The translations under genes and the position numbers were made by a program. From Sphingomonas sanxanigenens DSM 19645 = NX02 (lineage in GTDB: Bacteria; Pseudomonadota; Alphaproteobacteria; Sphingomonadales; Sphingomonadaceae), in the NCBI RefSeq assembly GCF_000512205.2, contig NZ_CP006644.1, positions 2,908,520-2,972,519 of the forward strand: a stretch of 64,000 nt of DNA, read 5' to 3'. Every line of letters starts with the position of its first letter. Position 1 is the first letter of the stretch. Below, one piece after another: positions 54,173-63,477 of the stretch. A model generated the notes under the pieces. That model had not been told where the DNA came from and made no database searches. It worked only from the letters and a program-made list of their open reading frames with translations.

Positions 54173-56635
54173 TCAGAACGAGAATTTGATCGTGCCACCC
54201 CAGGTCTGCGGATCGCCGAGCTGCGCGGAGATCAGGCCGGTATTGCCCGGGGTGACCGCCAGCGATTCGAAGTAGTTCTGGTCGAAAGCGTTCCGGATCC
54301 AGCCGAAGACGTCGAAGCTGTCGGTACGAAAGCCGACACGGAAATTGTGGATCGAGTAGCCCGAAATATCGGTGTAGATCGATCGTGACGCGTTCGACGA
54401 GAATTTGGAGCGGTAGTTCGCGTCATAGCCCAGATAGACGTCGCCGTCGCGCCCGAGGATCGCCGCCGGGATTTCATATTCGGCGCCCCACGAGAACGCC
54501 CATTTCGAGACGCCCGGCAGCCACTGCCCGGAAACATCGCAATTCGCCGGGCTGTTGACACCCGGCGTCGCCGGCGGACCGGCAGGCGTGCCGGTGCCGC
54601 CGCCCGCCAGTTCGGGCGGGCACGGCGCATCGACGAACTTCCTGAACTCATGATCGGTGAACGCGCCGCTGACATAGGCGTTGAGCCGATCGGTGGGCCG
54701 CACCGTGAAATCGGCCTCGATACCGCGCACCCGCACCTTGTCCGCATTGGCCAGATAGCCGCGCAGCACGTTGCTGCCGCTGACATTGCTGATCACGCTG
54801 GCCTGGAAATCGTCGATCTCGGTCCAATAGCCGGTGAGGTTGAAGGTCGCACGTCGGTTCCAGAACTGCGTCTTGAGGCCGACTTCGAAATGGTCGACCT
54901 TCTCGGGCCTGATCTGCGCGACTTCCAGCGCGGGGGTGCCATCGCCACGGCTGGGCACGCCGTTCAGATTGATGCCACCCGTCTTGAACGAGCGCGCATA
55001 GGTCGCATAGGCGAGGACGTCCTCGGTGACCTTGTACGACAGATTGATGTCGTAGGAGAGGTTCCAGTCGCTGAAGTCCGGCTCGAAGAATTGCGAGGAC
55101 TGGGTGCCGCGCTGTGCCGCGATCCACGGATCATTATAATAGGGATGCGTCGCGTCGTTGGTGATGAGCTGGCGCGTCCCGTCCGAGGCGGTGCCGATCA
55201 CGACCGAGTCGTAGAGGCCTTCCTTCTTGTCGTAATTGATGCGGATGCCCGGCGAGATCGTGAGCTGGTCGGTGACGTGCCAGTTGACCTTGCCGAACGC
55301 GGCAAGGCTGAGATTGTCGAGACGGATGTCGTTTTCGGCGACGATACCGTTGAGCACCGCGGGGTTGCGCGAGAGCGCGCTACTCGGCGCCAGCAGCCAG
55401 GCGCTGGCCGCCGGACCGGTCTCCTGAATGCCGCTGGTGCGGATCTCCTGATAGAAGGCGAAGGCACCGACGACGAAGTCCAGCCGATCGGCCTCATAGG
55501 CGTAGCGCAGTTCCTGGGTGTACTGGTTCTGCTTCGTCGGGTTGTTGACCTTGGTGTAGACCGGAAGGCCGGTGAAATCGCGGTCGTTGGACGGATCCCA
55601 ATCCCAATAGCGCCACGCCGTGATCGAGGTCAGCGTGCCCGGCCCCACATCCCATTCGGCGCGCAGCGAGGCGCCGCCCATCTCGTTGCGGGCGGCAAGC
55701 GGCGCATCGAGATCGGTCCGCCGGTCGAACGCATCGGTGCTCGGCACCCGGTAGCCCGGGAACAGCGCAGTCAGCGCCGCATATTGGCGGTTGAGCGCGC
55801 GCTGGGTGGTGCCGACGCGCGCATAGATCTGGCCGCAGCAGATCGGGTCCTGCAGATTGAAATCGCCCGCCAATGTGATCCGCAGATCCTCGCCGGGCTT
55901 CCACAGCAGCGCACCGCGAATGCCGATATTGTCCTGCGCGTTGATCCATTGATCGGTCGCGACGTTGTAGATGGTCCCCCGGCGATCGGTGCTCGATACG
56001 CTGATCCGCGCCGCCAGCGTGTCGGTGATCGGGCCCGAAACCGACGCCTTGGCCTGCTTAAAACTGTAATTGCCGAGCGAGACTTCCGCCTTGCCCTCGA
56101 ACGTGAAGCTGGGCGCGCGCGTGGTGACGTTGATCGCGCCGGCCGTGGTGTTCTTGCCATAGAGCGTGCCTTGCGGCCCGCGCAGTACCTCGATCTGCTC
56201 GACGTCGACGAAGTCGAGCGTCGCCGCGGCGATGCGGTTGTAATAGACTTGGTCGATATAGATGCCGACGCCCTGTTCGAAGCCGTCGTTGGTGAGGCCG
56301 AACGGCGCGCCGATGCCGCGGATGTTGATGAAGGTGTTGCGCGGATTGGTCGAGAAGAATTGCAGGGTTGGCTGCAGCTGCGTCAGCCGGTTGATGTTGT
56401 AGGTGCCCTGCGCCTCCAATGTGGCGCCGCCGACCACCGAGATCGCGACAGGCACATCCTGCACATCCTCCGCACGGCGGCGCGCGGTCACGACGATCTC
56501 ACCGCTGCTGGCGCCACCGGCGGGCTCGGCTGCGTCAGCCGCATCTGCGGCAGCGGGCGCTTCATCCGCGGCGAAAGCCGGGGTGACGGCGAGGGCGGCG
56601 GAGAGCAGCAGCAAGGGCTTGAGACGGCGCAGCAT
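54173..56635 (-). CDS. TonB-dependent receptor
   Basis: This 820-residue outer-membrane receptor has a signal peptide (MLRRLKPLLLLSAALAVTPAFA), a TonB box (GEIVVTARRRAEDVQDVPVAIS), a plug with TLYGKNTTAGAINVTTRAP and a 22-strand-type barrel ending TIKFSF. AGGGGAAG lies six bases before the ATG. The GKNTTAGAI and VQDVPVAIS style is common in sphingomonad receptors for siderophores or small organic ligands; the ligand is not identifiable. No hydrolase or iron-uptake gene is next to it. It is convergent with the flavoprotein gene, 48 bases apart. Confidence 0.93.
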   Translation of the reverse strand: MLRRLKPLLLLSAALAVTPAFAADEAPAAADAADAAEPAGGASSGEIVVTARRRAEDVQDVPVAISVVGGATLEAQGTYNINRLTQLQPTLQFFSTNPRNTFINIRGIGAPFGLTNDGFEQGVGIYIDQVYYNRIAAATLDFVDVEQIEVLRGPQGTLYGKNTTAGAINVTTRAPSFTFEGKAEVSLGNYSFKQAKASVSGPITDTLAARISVSSTDRRGTIYNVATDQWINAQDNIGIRGALLWKPGEDLRITLAGDFNLQDPICCGQIYARVGTTQRALNRQYAALTALFPGYRVPSTDAFDRRTDLDAPLAARNEMGGASLRAEWDVGPGTLTSITAWRYWDWDPSNDRDFTGLPVYTKVNNPTKQNQYTQELRYAYEADRLDFVVGAFAFYQEIRTSGIQETGPAASAWLLAPSSALSRNPAVLNGIVAENDIRLDNLSLAAFGKVNWHVTDQLTISPGIRINYDKKEGLYDSVVIGTASDGTRQLITNDATHPYYNDPWIAAQRGTQSSQFFEPDFSDWNLSYDINLSYKVTEDVLAYATYARSFKTGGINLNGVPSRGDGTPALEVAQIRPEKVDHFEVGLKTQFWNRRATFNLTGYWTEIDDFQASVISNVSGSNVLRGYLANADKVRVRGIEADFTVRPTDRLNAYVSGAFTDHEFRKFVDAPCPPELAGGGTGTPAGPPATPGVNSPANCDVSGQWLPGVSKWAFSWGAEYEIPAAILGRDGDVYLGYDANYRSKFSSNASRSIYTDISGYSIHNFRVGFRTDSFDVFGWIRNAFDQNYFESLAVTPGNTGLISAQLGDPQTWGGTIKFSF

Positions 56636-56802
56636 GTTTTCTTCCCCTAGAAGCGGCGCGCCGACGGCACCGCCCGAGTCATTCTCGACTTGTCGGCTAG
56701 GGAAATGCGCTAAATGTCTATTACTCTAGTGGGTAGATAGATTTCTTTGCATGCGACCAAGATCGCGCTGTGCAGCCGCATTTCGCACCGGCAACACACG
56801 CG

Positions 56803-56836
56803 AAAAGGCCCGGCATCGCCATCGCGATACCGGGCC
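56803..56836 (-). terminator. Terminator of rpmE and the upstream operon
   Basis: On the minus strand GGCCCGGTATCGC and GCGATGCCGGGCC (one mismatch, four-base loop; arms 56824-56836 and 56807-56819) form a stem followed by TTTT. It lies 41 bases after the rpmE stop, between rpmE and the receptor gene. Confidence 0.8.
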
Positions 56837-56876
56837 GATCGGTTCAGGCAGGCGCGGCGCGATACGCCGCCGCCGA

Positions 56877-57107
56877 TTACTTGCCCTTGAGCGAGAGACC
56901 GCCGAAGCGCTTGTTGAAGCGCGCGACCTGGCCACCCTGATCCAGCATGCGCTGGTTGCCGCCGGTCCATGCCGGGTGGACGGTGGGATCGATGTCGAGC
57001 TGCAGCGTGTCGCCTTCCTTGCCCCAGGTGGAGCGGGTTTCGTACACGGTGCCGTCGGTCATCTGCACCTTGATCATGTGATAGTCGGGGTGGATATTCT
57101 TCTTCAT
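56877..57107 (-). CDS. rpmE: 50S ribosomal protein L31
   Basis: This 76-residue protein has the L31 pattern [25 protein letters not shown] and [28 protein letters not shown]. It has no cysteines, so it is the zinc-free form. GGAG lies six bases before the ATG at 57107. It follows fabZ on the same strand after a 141-base gap containing a small hairpin, and is followed by a terminator, so it may end the envelope operon or have its own promoter. Confidence 0.97.
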   Translation of the reverse strand: MKKNIHPDYHMIKVQMTDGTVYETRSTWGKEGDTLQLDIDPTVHPAWTGGNQRMLDQGGQVARFNKRFGGLSLKGK

Positions 57108-57123
57108 CTCTAGCTCCGGAGTT

Positions 57124-57142
57124 GGCCGGTTTCCGACCGGCC
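57124..57142 (-). promoter_or_regulatory. Hairpin in the rpmE leader
   Basis: GGCCGGT and ACCGGCC pair perfectly around a five-base loop, just upstream of the rpmE ribosome-binding site. There is no U-run. It could be a processing or autoregulatory element, or a weak terminator of fabZ; the sequence alone does not decide. Confidence 0.35.
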
Positions 57143-57248
57143 GTGGATGCGAAGGCGGCGCCATAGCGGCGCTGCGCCCAAAGGGCAAGATATGGAAGCA
57201 AAAGGGCGCGTGCGGCCGCGTATCCCGCCGGCCGCAAGCGCTTCTTCG

Positions 57249-57731
57249 TCAGACGGCGGGCGGATCCGCGATCATCGCTGTGAAGTTCGCCTGCGCGACG
57301 ACCTTGCCGTCGATCAGCGCCTTACCGGCAAACTTACACACCGAGGCGCGCTTCTGGACGAAGTCCACGTGCAGCTTCAGCAGCACGCCCGGTTCGACCG
57401 GAGAACGGAACTTGGCCTCTTCGATCGCCATGAAATAGACCAGCTTGCCGGATCCGGCGAGGCCGAGCGATTCCACCGCGAGGACGCCGGCGGCCTGCGC
57501 CAGCGCCTCGACGATCAGCACGCCCGGCATGATCGGGCGACCGGGGAAATGCCCCTGGAAGAAGCCTTCGTTGAAGCTCACCGCCTTCACCGCGACGATC
57601 GACCGGTCGAGGATGATCTCCTCGACACGATCGACCAGCAACATCGGATAGCGGTGCGGCAGCGCCGCGAGCACCTGCCTTATGTCGAGAGGCCCAATGC
57701 TCGCGGGCGCCGAATCGGCGCCGTCGTTCAC
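57249..57731 (-). CDS. fabZ: 3-hydroxyacyl-[acyl-carrier-protein] dehydratase FabZ
   Basis: This 160-residue hotdog-fold enzyme dehydrates 3-hydroxyacyl-ACP in fatty acid synthesis. [13 protein letters not shown] and the catalytic His in [20 protein letters not shown] are clear, and [10 protein letters not shown] with LHVDFVQKR complete the family. The GTG at 57731 overlaps the ompH stop as GTGA, so translation is coupled. In most Gram-negative bacteria lpxD stands between ompH/skp and fabZ and lpxA follows; neither is here. Confidence 0.95.
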   Translation of the reverse strand: MNDGADSAPASIGPLDIRQVLAALPHRYPMLLVDRVEEIILDRSIVAVKAVSFNEGFFQGHFPGRPIMPGVLIVEALAQAAGVLAVESLGLAGSGKLVYFMAIEEAKFRSPVEPGVLLKLHVDFVQKRASVCKFAGKALIDGKVVAQANFTAMIADPPAV

Positions 57732-58375
57732 CGACCCTGCGGCTTCGGCGCGGCCGGAGCAACCGGCGCACCGGCGGCGGCCGTCTGCTGCTGGCCACCC
57801 GGACGCCAACCCGCCGGCGGGTTGATCTGGACGCTCGGCACCGTCGTGTTGAGCTCGGCGGTGACATCGGTGGTGATGTCGACGGTCGGCTGGAACGAGA
57901 CGGCGGCCTGCGGCTGCAGCACCAGGCTGACCTTCTTCTTGGTCATCGCCGCTTTGAGCGCGTCGTTGAGCTTGGCTGCGATCTGCTCTTCGACATAGGC
58001 CTGCGCCAGCGCGACCGGCTCATTGAGCTTCTGCAACTCGGCCTGCCCCGCCTGCTGCTTGGTCTGGATCGCGGTGTATTGCGTCTGCAGGGCAGCGCGG
58101 TTCGGGGTCGCGACCTTCTGGTCGGCCTGGAACTTGTCGACCAGCGGCTTCAGTTCGGTTTCGAGCGCCGTGGCGCGCGCCTGAACCGCATCGATCTGCG
58201 GCTTGTAGGTGGTGCGCATCTGCGTGATCGCGTTGCGATACGCATTGGTCTGGGCGATCGCCTGCTCGAGATTGGCGATCGCGACACCGGCGACCTGCGC
58301 ATGCGCGGGGCCGGCGGCGACGAGGGCGGGAATGGCAGCGGCGGCGAGCGCCAGCGCCTTGAACAAGGTCTTCAT
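57728..58375 (-). CDS. OmpH/Skp-family periplasmic chaperone
   Basis: This 215-residue protein has a signal peptide ([26 protein letters not shown]), then [23 protein letters not shown] and a long helical arm rich in Gln, Ala and Lys (about residues 55-130), as in Skp/OmpH chaperones that hold unfolded outer-membrane proteins. A Pro/Ala/Gln-rich tail of about 40 residues follows that E. coli Skp does not have. It overlaps bamA by one base (TGATG) and fabZ by four, in a tight operon with the barrel-assembly gene. Confidence 0.9.
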   Translation of the reverse strand: MKTLFKALALAAAAIPALVAAGPAHAQVAGVAIANLEQAIAQTNAYRNAITQMRTTYKPQIDAVQARATALETELKPLVDKFQADQKVATPNRAALQTQYTAIQTKQQAGQAELQKLNEPVALAQAYVEEQIAAKLNDALKAAMTKKKVSLVLQPQAAVSFQPTVDITTDVTAELNTTVPSVQINPPAGWRPGGQQQTAAAGAPVAPAAPKPQGR

Positions 58376-61104
58376 CAGAATTGAGTCCCTACATTGAAGG
58401 TGAAGAGTCGGGTATCATCCCCCGGTTCCTTCAGCAGCGCCTTGGCGATGTCGATCCGGAACGGGCCGAAGGGCGAGTTCCAGTTGACGCCGATGCCCAC
58501 CGAGAGGCGCGGCTTCCAGGTATCTCCGAAGAACTGCTCGGAGAAAGGCTGTACGATGTTGCGCGCTTCCGTATTGGCCACGTCACCGATGCAACCGGTC
58601 TGCCCCGACACCATCTGGCCTGTTGCGCAGGTGGTGGAGGCGCCCGCGTTAATCTGACCGGTCGGAATGGTGTAGATCTGTTCGCCAGCGGCAGTGCGAA
58701 GCGGCCCGAGATCGAGCGGATCAGGGAAACCATCGCCGTTGGTATCGGGGAATTCGGTGAGCTGTGGCCGCTTGACGCCGAACACCGAGCCGGCAACCGC
58801 GAAGATCGAGGGCCTCAGCCCCAGTTCGCGCGCACCCGAACCGAGCGGAATTTCCACCTCGAGCTTGGCGAGATAATAATAGCGACCGCCCAGCGCGTCA
58901 TCGACGCGGTTGTTGTTGTCGGGCACCAGATCCAGCGGGTCGTCGGTCGTCGCGGTGTTATACTGACGACGGATGACGCGCGGGCCGATGCCGCGGATGT
59001 CGAAGCCGGGGAATTGCGGCTGGCCGAGGAAGAAGCGATCGACGAGGCGCACCGCGTCGCGACCGGCACCCTGGCTGCTCTGGAACGGGATGATCGCGCC
59101 GCCCTCGATGGTGGCCGAACCGATGAAGCCGGCGCCGATATTGACGTATTTCGCGGCATCGACGCGGCTCTTGAGATAGCGCACCGAACCGCCGAGACCC
59201 GCGAAATCCTGGCTGAACACGACGCGCTGACCACCGGTCGGGCGGACGCGGTTGTTGAGCGTGTCATAGACCAGGCTGTAGCCCACCGACGAGGTCGTGC
59301 GCTTGCCGATCGCGTCGCAGAGATAGCGGCCCGCGATGATGGGACTGCACTCGCCGTTGGAATAGTAGCTCTCGTCGAGCGTGATGTCGTCGAAGCTGAG
59401 ACCGTAACGCAGCGCCAGCGAGACATATTCCGTGATCGGCACACCGGCGCGCAGCTGGAAACCGGTCGTGATCTGCTGATAGGTAGTGTTGCGGTCGTTG
59501 TTGCTGATATAGTTGAACGAGCTGAAGTCGCGGCGGAAGATGTCGCCGCCGACCGCGATCGTCTTGTCGAACAGATAGGGCTCGGTGAAGCCGACTTCGA
59601 CCGACTTCGAATAGCTCGAATAGTTGACGCTTGTGCGCAGTTCCTGGCCCTTGCCGCGGAAGTTGCGCTGACGGACCGATGCCGCGACGATGAAGCGTTC
59701 GAGCGAGGAGAAGCCCGCCGAGAGCTGGAGTTCGCCGGTCGACTTCTCCTCGACATTGGTCTCGAGGATGATGCGGTCGGGCGCCGAGCCCTGCTTCTGC
59801 TCGACCTCGAGATTCTCCTGGAAGAAGCCCAGCGACTTGATGCGGTCGGTCGAGCGCTTGACGAGGAAGCTGTTGAACGCGTCGCCTTCCGCCAGGCGGA
59901 ATTCGCGGCGGATCACCTTGTCCTGCGTCAGCGTGTTGCCGTTGATATCGATCCGCTCGACATAGACGCGCGGCGCCTCGCCGATGCGGAAGGTGATGTC
60001 CATCGTCAACGCGTCCTTGTCGCGGTTGAACTCGGGACTCACCTCGGCAAAGGCATAGCCGAACAGGCCGGCGCTCTCGGTCAACGACTCGACCGTGTCC
60101 TCGACCAGCTTGGCGTTGTACCAGTCGCCCTTCTTCATCGAGACCTTGCCGATAGTGTTCGGCTTGAAGTCACGGATGTCGCTCTCGACCTTCACCCCGC
60201 CGAACTTGTAGCGCTCCCCTTCCTCGACCACGTAGGTGATGATGAAGTCGCGCTTGTCCGGCGTCAGTTCGGCGACCGCGGAGACGACGCGGAAATCGGC
60301 ATAGCCCTCGGTCAGATAGAATTGCCGCAGCTTCGCCTGGTCATAGGCGAGGCGATCGGGATCATAGCTGTCCGACGAGGAGAAGAAGCGGAAGAAGCGC
60401 GACTGCTTGGTCGCCATCTCCGAGCGCAGCGCGCCGTCGTCGAACGCCTCGTTGCCGATGATGTTGATCTGGCGGACCTTGGATTTGGCCCCCTCGGTGA
60501 TCTCGAAGATGATGTCGACGCGGTTCTGGTCGAGCGACACCATCTTGGGCTCGACGGTCGCGGCGAAGCGGCCCTGGCGGCGGTAGAGCTCGATGATGCG
60601 CGCGACGTCGGCGCGAACCTTGGAGCGGGTGAAAATCTGGCGCGGCGCAAGACGGATCTCGGGCCGGATCTTGTCTTCCTTCAGCCGCTTGTTGCCCTCG
60701 AGCACGATGCGGTTGATGACCGGATTCTCGCGGACCTCGACGACGATGTCGCCGGTGTCGCCGCCGGTGATCCGCACGTCGGCGAACAATTCGGTCGCGA
60801 ACAGATCCTTCAGCGCCTGGTCGAGCGTCTCGGTCGTGTAGCTCTCGCCCGCGCGCAACTGGATGTAGGAGCGGACGGTATCCGCCTCCAGACGCTGGTT
60901 GCCAGTGACGTTGATCGACTTGACCGTGCCCACGGTCGGCGCGGGCGCCAGCGGCACCGCCGCCGCTTGCGGCACGGCCGCTGCGGGCGCCGCCGGCGCG
61001 TCGGTGGCCTGGGCGAGCAGCGGCGTCGGTATCCCCGCGATCATCGTGCCGACGAGCAGTGCCGCCTGGCGTTTGCCGAACCGTTGCTTTTCAGTGACTG
61101 TCAC
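58375..61104 (-). CDS. bamA: Outer-membrane barrel assembly protein BamA
   Basis: This 909-residue protein has a signal peptide (to about residue 33), an Ala/Pro-rich linker, five POTRA repeats (about residues 60-480; VKSINVTGNQRLEADTVRSYI starts the first) and a 16-strand barrel ending in Phe (FNVGTQF). The conserved VRGF loop motif appears as DIRGIGPRVIRRQYN. It folds and inserts outer-membrane barrels, including the TpsB and TonB-dependent receptors of this window. It lies between rseP and ompH, the standard order. Confidence 0.97.
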   Translation of the reverse strand: MTVTEKQRFGKRQAALLVGTMIAGIPTPLLAQATDAPAAPAAAVPQAAAVPLAPAPTVGTVKSINVTGNQRLEADTVRSYIQLRAGESYTTETLDQALKDLFATELFADVRITGGDTGDIVVEVRENPVINRIVLEGNKRLKEDKIRPEIRLAPRQIFTRSKVRADVARIIELYRRQGRFAATVEPKMVSLDQNRVDIIFEITEGAKSKVRQINIIGNEAFDDGALRSEMATKQSRFFRFFSSSDSYDPDRLAYDQAKLRQFYLTEGYADFRVVSAVAELTPDKRDFIITYVVEEGERYKFGGVKVESDIRDFKPNTIGKVSMKKGDWYNAKLVEDTVESLTESAGLFGYAFAEVSPEFNRDKDALTMDITFRIGEAPRVYVERIDINGNTLTQDKVIRREFRLAEGDAFNSFLVKRSTDRIKSLGFFQENLEVEQKQGSAPDRIILETNVEEKSTGELQLSAGFSSLERFIVAASVRQRNFRGKGQELRTSVNYSSYSKSVEVGFTEPYLFDKTIAVGGDIFRRDFSSFNYISNNDRNTTYQQITTGFQLRAGVPITEYVSLALRYGLSFDDITLDESYYSNGECSPIIAGRYLCDAIGKRTTSSVGYSLVYDTLNNRVRPTGGQRVVFSQDFAGLGGSVRYLKSRVDAAKYVNIGAGFIGSATIEGGAIIPFQSSQGAGRDAVRLVDRFFLGQPQFPGFDIRGIGPRVIRRQYNTATTDDPLDLVPDNNNRVDDALGGRYYYLAKLEVEIPLGSGARELGLRPSIFAVAGSVFGVKRPQLTEFPDTNGDGFPDPLDLGPLRTAAGEQIYTIPTGQINAGASTTCATGQMVSGQTGCIGDVANTEARNIVQPFSEQFFGDTWKPRLSVGIGVNWNSPFGPFRIDIAKALLKEPGDDTRLFTFNVGTQF

Positions 61105-61189
61105 GCGTCCCTACCCTTTGTTGCGCGCCCGGCTGCCTGCCATTTCCGACGATGCGTCCCCGAACGATCGTCGCCCTGCCCCACTCCCG

Positions 61190-62323
61190 TCACCCGATCA
61201 AGCCGCCCAGCTTCTGCCAGAGGCCAAAAGAGGTCAGATCGTTGAACGTCACCAACAGCATCAGCGAGACCAACAGCGCGAAACCACCGCGATACGCCCA
61301 TTCCTGCGCCTCGACCGGCACCGGCTTCCGCCGGATCGCCTCGATCGCATAGAAGAACAGATGCCCGCCATCCAGCATGGGGACTGGCAAGAGATTGATG
61401 AATCCCAGATTAATCGAAACGAGCGCGATGAAGCCGATCAGGCTTTCCCAACCCATCATCGCCGCTTCCCCAGAGACTTGCGCGATCTTGAGCGGGCCGC
61501 CCAATTCCTTCACGGACCGTCGCCCGGTGACGACCTGGCCCAGCGTATCGACCATCAGCCGCACGATGCCCCAGGTCCGCTCCGCACCGACCAGCGGCGC
61601 TTCGAGCAGGCCGATATCGTCATAGACCGCGGGCGGCTTGCCGATGCCGAGCTGCCCCATGCGATATTCATTGCCGAAGCGGTCGCGCTCGACCAACACG
61701 CCCGGCGTCACGTCGACCGACAGCCGGTTGCCGCCGCGGTCGATCGCGATCTGCATCGGCTCGATCGGGCTGAAGCGGACGATGCGATAAATGTCCTCGA
61801 AATCGCCGATCGAACGGCCCGAGATCGAGAGGATGCGATCCCCCTCCTTCATTCCCGCCCGATCCGCGGCCGAGCCTTCCGCCACCATCGCGATCACCGG
61901 CGGCGTCCGCGGCACGCCTTCCAGATAGGCGAAGGAGCCCAGGATCAGGATCGCGAAAAGAAAGTTCACGATCGCGCCGGCGGCAACGATGATCGAGCGC
62001 TGCCACAGCGGCTTGGCCTGGAACGTCTTCGCGCGCTCTTCCGGCGGCAGTGCCAGCCATTCCGCCGTGGGCTGGCTCGCGGCGCCCATGTCGCCGGCGA
62101 AGCGCACATAGCCGCCGAGCGGCAGCCAGCCGAGTTTCCAGTGCGTGCCGCGCTTGTCGTGCCAGCCGGCGATCGTGCCGCCGAATCCGATCGAGAAGGT
62201 CTCTGCCTTCACGCCGAAGATGCGGCCGGCGATGTAATGGCCGAGCTCGTGGACGAAGACGAGCGGACCGATGACGAGGACGAACGCTAAAACAGTCAGC
62301 AGGAAGCCGGGGTTCTCGGTCAC
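61190..62323 (-). CDS. rseP: RIP metalloprotease RseP (site-2 protease)
   Basis: This 377-residue inner-membrane zinc protease has HELGHYIAGR in the first helix (zinc ligands His, His), the second zinc site in LLPVPMLDGGHL, and a PDZ domain at about residues 120-200 (VIAMVAEGSAADRAGMKEGDRILSI). It cleaves anti-sigma factors within the membrane in envelope stress responses. The GTG start overlaps the dxr stop by four bases (GTGA). One PDZ domain is visible, as in many alphaproteobacterial members. Confidence 0.95.
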   Translation of the reverse strand: MTENPGFLLTVLAFVLVIGPLVFVHELGHYIAGRIFGVKAETFSIGFGGTIAGWHDKRGTHWKLGWLPLGGYVRFAGDMGAASQPTAEWLALPPEERAKTFQAKPLWQRSIIVAAGAIVNFLFAILILGSFAYLEGVPRTPPVIAMVAEGSAADRAGMKEGDRILSISGRSIGDFEDIYRIVRFSPIEPMQIAIDRGGNRLSVDVTPGVLVERDRFGNEYRMGQLGIGKPPAVYDDIGLLEAPLVGAERTWGIVRLMVDTLGQVVTGRRSVKELGGPLKIAQVSGEAAMMGWESLIGFIALVSINLGFINLLPVPMLDGGHLFFYAIEAIRRKPVPVEAQEWAYRGGFALLVSLMLLVTFNDLTSFGLWQKLGGLIG

Positions 62324-63477
62324 GCAGCACTCACCTTCATAACCCCTGACGCCACGTCCCGCGCTTCCCGGTCGATCGCGAACACATCGTCGAGCGAGAC
62401 CGGTGCCCCCGGGTCATAGCGTTCCAACGTTTCGCGCACAATTGCGGCGATTTCGAGGAAGCCGCAGCGCCCTTCGAGGAAAGCGGCGACTGCCACCTCG
62501 TTCGCGGCGTTGAGGATCGCGGGGCGTGCGCCGCCGGCGTCGAGCGCCGCACGCGCCAGCGCCAGCGCAGGAAACCGTTCGGGATCAGGGGCTTCGAAGT
62601 CGAGCCTGCCAACCTTGACGAGGTCCAGCCGCGCCGCGCCCGTCTCCATCCGGTCCGGCCAGGCGAGCGCGTGAGCGATCGGCGTGCGCATGTCGGGCGT
62701 TCCCAACTGCGCCAAAACCGATCCATCGACATATTCGACCATCGAATGGACGACCGATTGCGGGTGAACGAGAATGTCGATCTTCTCCAGCCCGACCGGG
62801 AACAGATGGAAAGCCTCGATCAGTTCGAGGCCCTTGTTCATCATCGTGGCCGAATCGACCGAGATCTTCGCGCCCATCGACCAGTTCGGGTGCTTCACCG
62901 CCTGCGCCGGGGTGACCGATGCCATCGCCTCCAGCGTCCATTCGCGGAACGGCCCGCCGCTCGCGGTCAGGATGATGCGCTGAACGCGTTCGGGCGCCTC
63001 GTGATCGAAGCATTGAAAGATCGCATTATGCTCCGAATCGACCGGCAGCAGCGTCGCGCCGGCGCGGCGGGCGACATCCGTCATCAGCGATCCGGCGCTG
63101 ACCAGCGCCTCCTTGTTGGCGAGCGCGACCGCCCCGCCCTGCTCCAGCGCGGCCAGCACCGGCGGCAGGCCGGCACAGCCGACGATCGACGCCATCGTCC
63201 AGTCGGCGCCGAGCCGGGCCGCATCGACGATCGCGCCGGCGCCCGCCGCCGCCTCGATGCCGCTTCCCGCGAGCAGTTCCTTCAGCGTCGCATAGCCCGC
63301 CGGATCGCCGATCACCGCAAGCTTCGCACCCGTCGCTCGCGCCGCCGCGGCGAGCCCGGCGGCGTCGCGATTGGCGGTGAGCGCGATGACCTCGAAGCGA
63401 TCGGGATCGGACTGGAGCAGATCGAGCGTCGAGGCGCCCACCGATCCGGTGGCCCCAAGCACGGTGACGCGCTTCAT
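62320..63477 (-). CDS. dxr: 1-deoxy-D-xylulose 5-phosphate reductoisomerase
   Basis: This 385-residue enzyme converts DXP to MEP with NADPH, the first committed step of the non-mevalonate isoprenoid pathway. It has the NADPH site VTVLGATGSVGASTLDLL, the metal and substrate residues in ALANKEALVSAG and LPVDSEHNAIFQC, TASGGPFREW, NWSMGAKISVDSATMMNKGLE and the C-terminal NAANEVAVAAFL. It overlaps cdsA and rseP by four bases each. Confidence 0.97.
   Translation of the reverse strand: MKRVTVLGATGSVGASTLDLLQSDPDRFEVIALTANRDAAGLAAAARATGAKLAVIGDPAGYATLKELLAGSGIEAAAGAGAIVDAARLGADWTMASIVGCAGLPPVLAALEQGGAVALANKEALVSAGSLMTDVARRAGATLLPVDSEHNAIFQCFDHEAPERVQRIILTASGGPFREWTLEAMASVTPAQAVKHPNWSMGAKISVDSATMMNKGLELIEAFHLFPVGLEKIDILVHPQSVVHSMVEYVDGSVLAQLGTPDMRTPIAHALAWPDRMETGAARLDLVKVGRLDFEAPDPERFPALALARAALDAGGARPAILNAANEVAVAAFLEGRCGFLEIAAIVRETLERYDPGAPVSLDDVFAIDREARDVASGVMKVSAA

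Noticed and set aside
56877-57107. Zinc-ribbon L31
   Set aside because: No cysteines are present, so it is the zinc-free form.
58381-61245. Long open frame on the plus strand opposite bamA
   Set aside because: It mirrors the bamA codons, has no recognisable domain and no ribosome-binding site.
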